Source: an uncultured Lachnospiraceae bacterium
Lineage (GTDB): Bacteria; Bacillota; Clostridia; Lachnospirales; Lachnospiraceae
Length of the DNA: 64,000 nucleotides
NCBI GenBank assembly: GCA_946414885.1
Contig: CAMKQH010000004.1
Span: 107,343 to 171,342 of the forward strand
Reading direction: 5' to 3'
This document shows positions 61,948-64,000 of the stretch, in pieces. The stretch's first letter is position 1. Each line of letters begins with the position of its first letter. Both the position numbers and the translations under genes were made by a program. Below the pieces are notes generated by a model. That model had not been told where the DNA came from. It saw only the letters and a program-made list of their open reading frames with translations, and made no database searches.

Positions 61948-63219
61948 TTATCTAACTTTCAAAGTAGTCTCGTCGGTATACGTGGTATATCCAAACGTAT
62001 TCATTACAGCACATCTAAACTTCATGTTGTTCGTGGTCGAGTTTCCCTTTACCGTCATGGACTTTGTTCCCACGTTATAGAAATTCGTGCCCGAAGTCAG
62101 GTTCACCCAATTTCCGGTGCTGTTATTATAATATTGCCAAGTGTACCTTGAAATGGTGCCTTCAGCAGTAACTTTCAGTAAAACCGTTGCTCCGGAGTTT
62201 ACGTAGACCGTGCTGTCTGGCTGACTGGTAATCCTTGCAACAACCTTGAGGTTGACGTCATCCGTATTGATCGTTTCCGAACCACTCGAGATAACGCAAC
62301 GGAATCTCCAGGAATACATGCTCTCATCTACCTGGAAACGCATTGTGCTGGACTGAGCACCGCTAAAACTTACGTTTTCCCATCTGGATCTTTCCCTGTT
62401 ATATCTTTGCCACTGATACTTAGCGCCTGCAAGATTTGCGGTGACTTTCAGTGTTACGTAATCTCCAACCGCACCCGTCACGCGACTTTCGGGTTGATTT
62501 ACGATGTATAAATTTGAAATTTTTGCTTCTTTTGCAAAGGTTGCGCCGTCGCTTTGATAAACGTTGCCACGCTTTGTAACTGCGTATCTGGGAGAAACGA
62601 CGTTACAACCGGTAAGATCCATAAAACCATCAAAATCAGAAATTGCAGCATAATTTGCCTTTGCATGGATTACGGAATTCTTCACAATCAGACGCTCTCC
62701 AGTTTCGTCGCCGCAAATTGCCCAGCTTTTAGAACTCGGAAAACGAGTATCTTCCATGTTAACGTCTATGTTGGCATTATCAATTGTCAACTTGCCTCCG
62801 TCCGTCACGTAAATGCCTACGGTCAAACGTGCACCTTTCGAATCCTGCGCAATGGTCAATTTCCCCGGGCCGGTAATTGTCGTATCTGCTCTCAGAGTAA
62901 AATCTCCTCCATAAACAGCTACGTCCTTTTCCACGCAAATAGTTAGTCCCTGTACTGAGCTGATAACGTACGGCCGACCCTGGCAAGCTATGGACGCTCT
63001 TTTTAGGGTAAGCTTTTTTGCATTTGCATCGTACTTAAATAATGCGTTTTCAAACGAACAATAGCCGCTACGATATCCCTGTCCATATAAAATCAACAGT
63101 CCGTTAGCCGCTTTTACCGTAACGGACGGCAAAAGGATCACGGCCATCATGGCAAAAGCCGCCGCAAAACAAAGTAACTTTTTGTAAAGTGATTTAACTG
63201 TTTGCTTTTTTGATTTCAT
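61948..63219 (-). CDS. Secreted beta-helix/Ig-like protein, paralogue 2
   Basis: 423 aa, same architecture as paralogue 1: signal peptide (about 1-38, ending VTVKAAN), beta-helix region with TTITGPGKLTIAQ, and two Ig-like domains. The N-terminal region differs substantially from paralogue 1 while the signal peptide and C-terminal Ig domain are almost the same, implying diversifying N-termini on a conserved scaffold. It stops 29 bases before paralogue 1 starts. Ligand unknown. Confidence 0.82.
   Translation of the reverse strand: MKSKKQTVKSLYKKLLCFAAAFAMMAVILLPSVTVKAANGLLILYGQGYRSGYCSFENALFKYDANAKKLTLKRASIACQGRPYVISSVQGLTICVEKDVAVYGGDFTLRADTTITGPGKLTIAQDSKGARLTVGIYVTDGGKLTIDNANIDVNMEDTRFPSSKSWAICGDETGERLIVKNSVIHAKANYAAISDFDGFMDLTGCNVVSPRYAVTKRGNVYQSDGATFAKEAKISNLYIVNQPESRVTGAVGDYVTLKVTANLAGAKYQWQRYNRERSRWENVSFSGAQSSTMRFQVDESMYSWRFRCVISSGSETINTDDVNLKVVARITSQPDSTVYVNSGATVLLKVTAEGTISRYTWQYYNNSTGNWVNLTSGTNFYNVGTKSMTVKGNSTTNNMKFRCAVMNTFGYTTYTDETTLKVR
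61955..62205 (-). repeat. Identical 3' block, copy b
   Basis: 251 bases identical to 60654-60904; first mismatch is A to G at 62206. Confidence 0.95.
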
Positions 63220-63241
63220 TTTTCTTCCCTCTTTTTCTTTT

Positions 63242-63393
63242 TTAATTTCTAACGTTTAGTGTAGTTCCGTCCGTATAAGTGGCGTATCCAAATCTATTCA
63301 TAACAGAACATCTAAACTTCATTCCCTGGGTATCCGAATTTCCCTTTACTGTAAAAGCTTTTTGTAAAGTGACCTTACGCAATGTTTTCCCAT
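63242..63393 (-). pseudogene. Deletion remnant of a third secreted Ig paralogue
   Basis: Begins with a signal-peptide start, MGKHCVRSLYKKLL, behind a GGGGG ribosome site, then stops. In another frame the same DNA carries the end of the last Ig domain: TVKGNSDTQGMKFRCSVMN and ATYTDGTTLNVRN. The first and last parts of a paralogue have been joined at the shared AAAGCTT sequence, deleting about 1.1 kb in between and shifting frame. Confidence 0.7.
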
Positions 63394-63450
63394 ATTCAGT
63401 TTTCCCCCTCTTTTTTATTCATCACGGCCAGCGCCGAAATGATCCCCCAA

Positions 63451-64000
63451 TTATCGTTTCCGCACTTCGTTTATTTTCGTTAAGCTTTTAATCGTAATCT
63501 CCTTTGCCAGATTTTTTCCATTGCTTTCATAATAGGAACCCTTAATCTTTTTTACCACCGACGGATACGTTACGTTACAAAACGAAAGCAGAATCCCTCT
63601 GTTAAAATTTGAAATCGCGCCCTTCTCTCCTTTGGCATGAAGGTTTGAATCCCTAACAATCAGCATCGAATCCAAACCTCCCAAAATGGCCCGGCTTCCG
63701 AATATTTCGCTCAGATAGGAGGAAGCGCTCACGTCCACGTTGGCATATTCAATTGTTAACTTGCATCCGGCATCCACGCCGATCGCCATGGGAAGAACCG
63801 TATACTTCGAGGTCGGAACGATAGTCAGCTTTCCCGGTCCCGTGATCGTTGTATCCCCACTCAGGCTAATATAACCGTCATAAATGGTTACGTCCTTTTC
63901 CAGATAGATTCTTAACCCTTTTACGTTGCTGCTTAAAAAACAACTTGTGTGCGGTAAGATGAATTTGCCATCACGTGGTAAGAAGTTTTTTGCATCTTAC
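63451..64000 (-). pseudogene. Truncated fourth paralogue, beta-helix region only, partial
   Basis: Homologous to the beta-helix part of paralogues 1 and 2: VKGLRIYLEKDVTIYDG, DTTITGPGKLTIVPT, AGCKLTIEYANVDVS, MLIVRDSNLHAKGEKGAISN. It ends early with KINEVRKR where relatives continue into Ig domains. At the window edge an in-frame stop (63997-63999) and better homology (CKKLL) in another frame suggest a frameshift, so the signal peptide beyond 64000 may be disconnected. Could instead be a short, functional version. Confidence 0.6.

Overview
This window looks like a chromosomal segment of an anaerobic Firmicute of the class Clostridia, most likely a Lachnospiraceae-type gut or rumen bacterium. 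The signs are the parE-parC pair, a four-cysteine L28 protein, the GerW/YtfJ-DUF2953 neighbourhood, the GGGtGRT protein pair, a type I ZapA, Shine-Dalgarno-led genes with TTG/GTG starts, and AT-rich sigma-A promoters with 17-bp spacers. The species cannot be named from the sequence. Almost all genes lie on the minus strand; the plus-strand genes are rpmB, a lipoprotein, a 93-aa protein and aroC. No phage, IS element or CRISPR array was seen.

Layout. 1-9.8 kb: 3' end of the gene order rsmD, parC, parE, degV (FakB-like), recG, fakA and an Asp23 protein (topoisomerase, recombination, fatty-acid kinase). 9.9-18.5 kb: rpmB, a tiny membrane protein, GerW-like, DUF2953, Nudix, a split U32 peptidase, zapA, ruvAB and a MATE transporter. 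18.6-25.1 kb: leuDC, a 780-bp noncoding region holding two large inverted repeat elements, then ilvC, two ilvN genes and ilvB. 25.2-34.2 kb: lipoprotein, GGGtGRT and NifU-like pair, topB, a GGDEF-EAL protein, archaeal-type asd and argH. 34.3-45.3 kb: a TM-helix-repeat channel-like protein, tRNA-Thr, and an operon running DUF1015, glgB, mscS, wbqC, pseF, pseI, pseG, a GNAT gene and a sialyltransferase-like gene, which points to pseudaminic-acid-type glycans. 45.4-49.9 kb: small protein, third copy of the repeat element, serCA, L,D-transpeptidase. 49.9-54.5 kb: leuB-ilvD-ilvB. 54.6-60.5 kb: yajC, tgt, an unusual chemotaxis-like transducer, aroC and a LytTR/DUF3021 pair. 60.6-64 kb: a decaying tandem family of secreted Ig-domain proteins.

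How it fits together. Branched-chain amino acid synthesis is spread over three loci with duplicated acetohydroxyacid synthase subunits; the two large subunits differ at a known specificity residue. FakA and a DegV protein can form a fatty-acid kinase system. The most unusual signal is a three-copy family of 195-250 bp intergenic hairpins. Their outer arms differ in sequence in each copy but stay self-complementary, and they flank conserved internal strands. This is a good candidate for an undescribed structured RNA or small mobile element.
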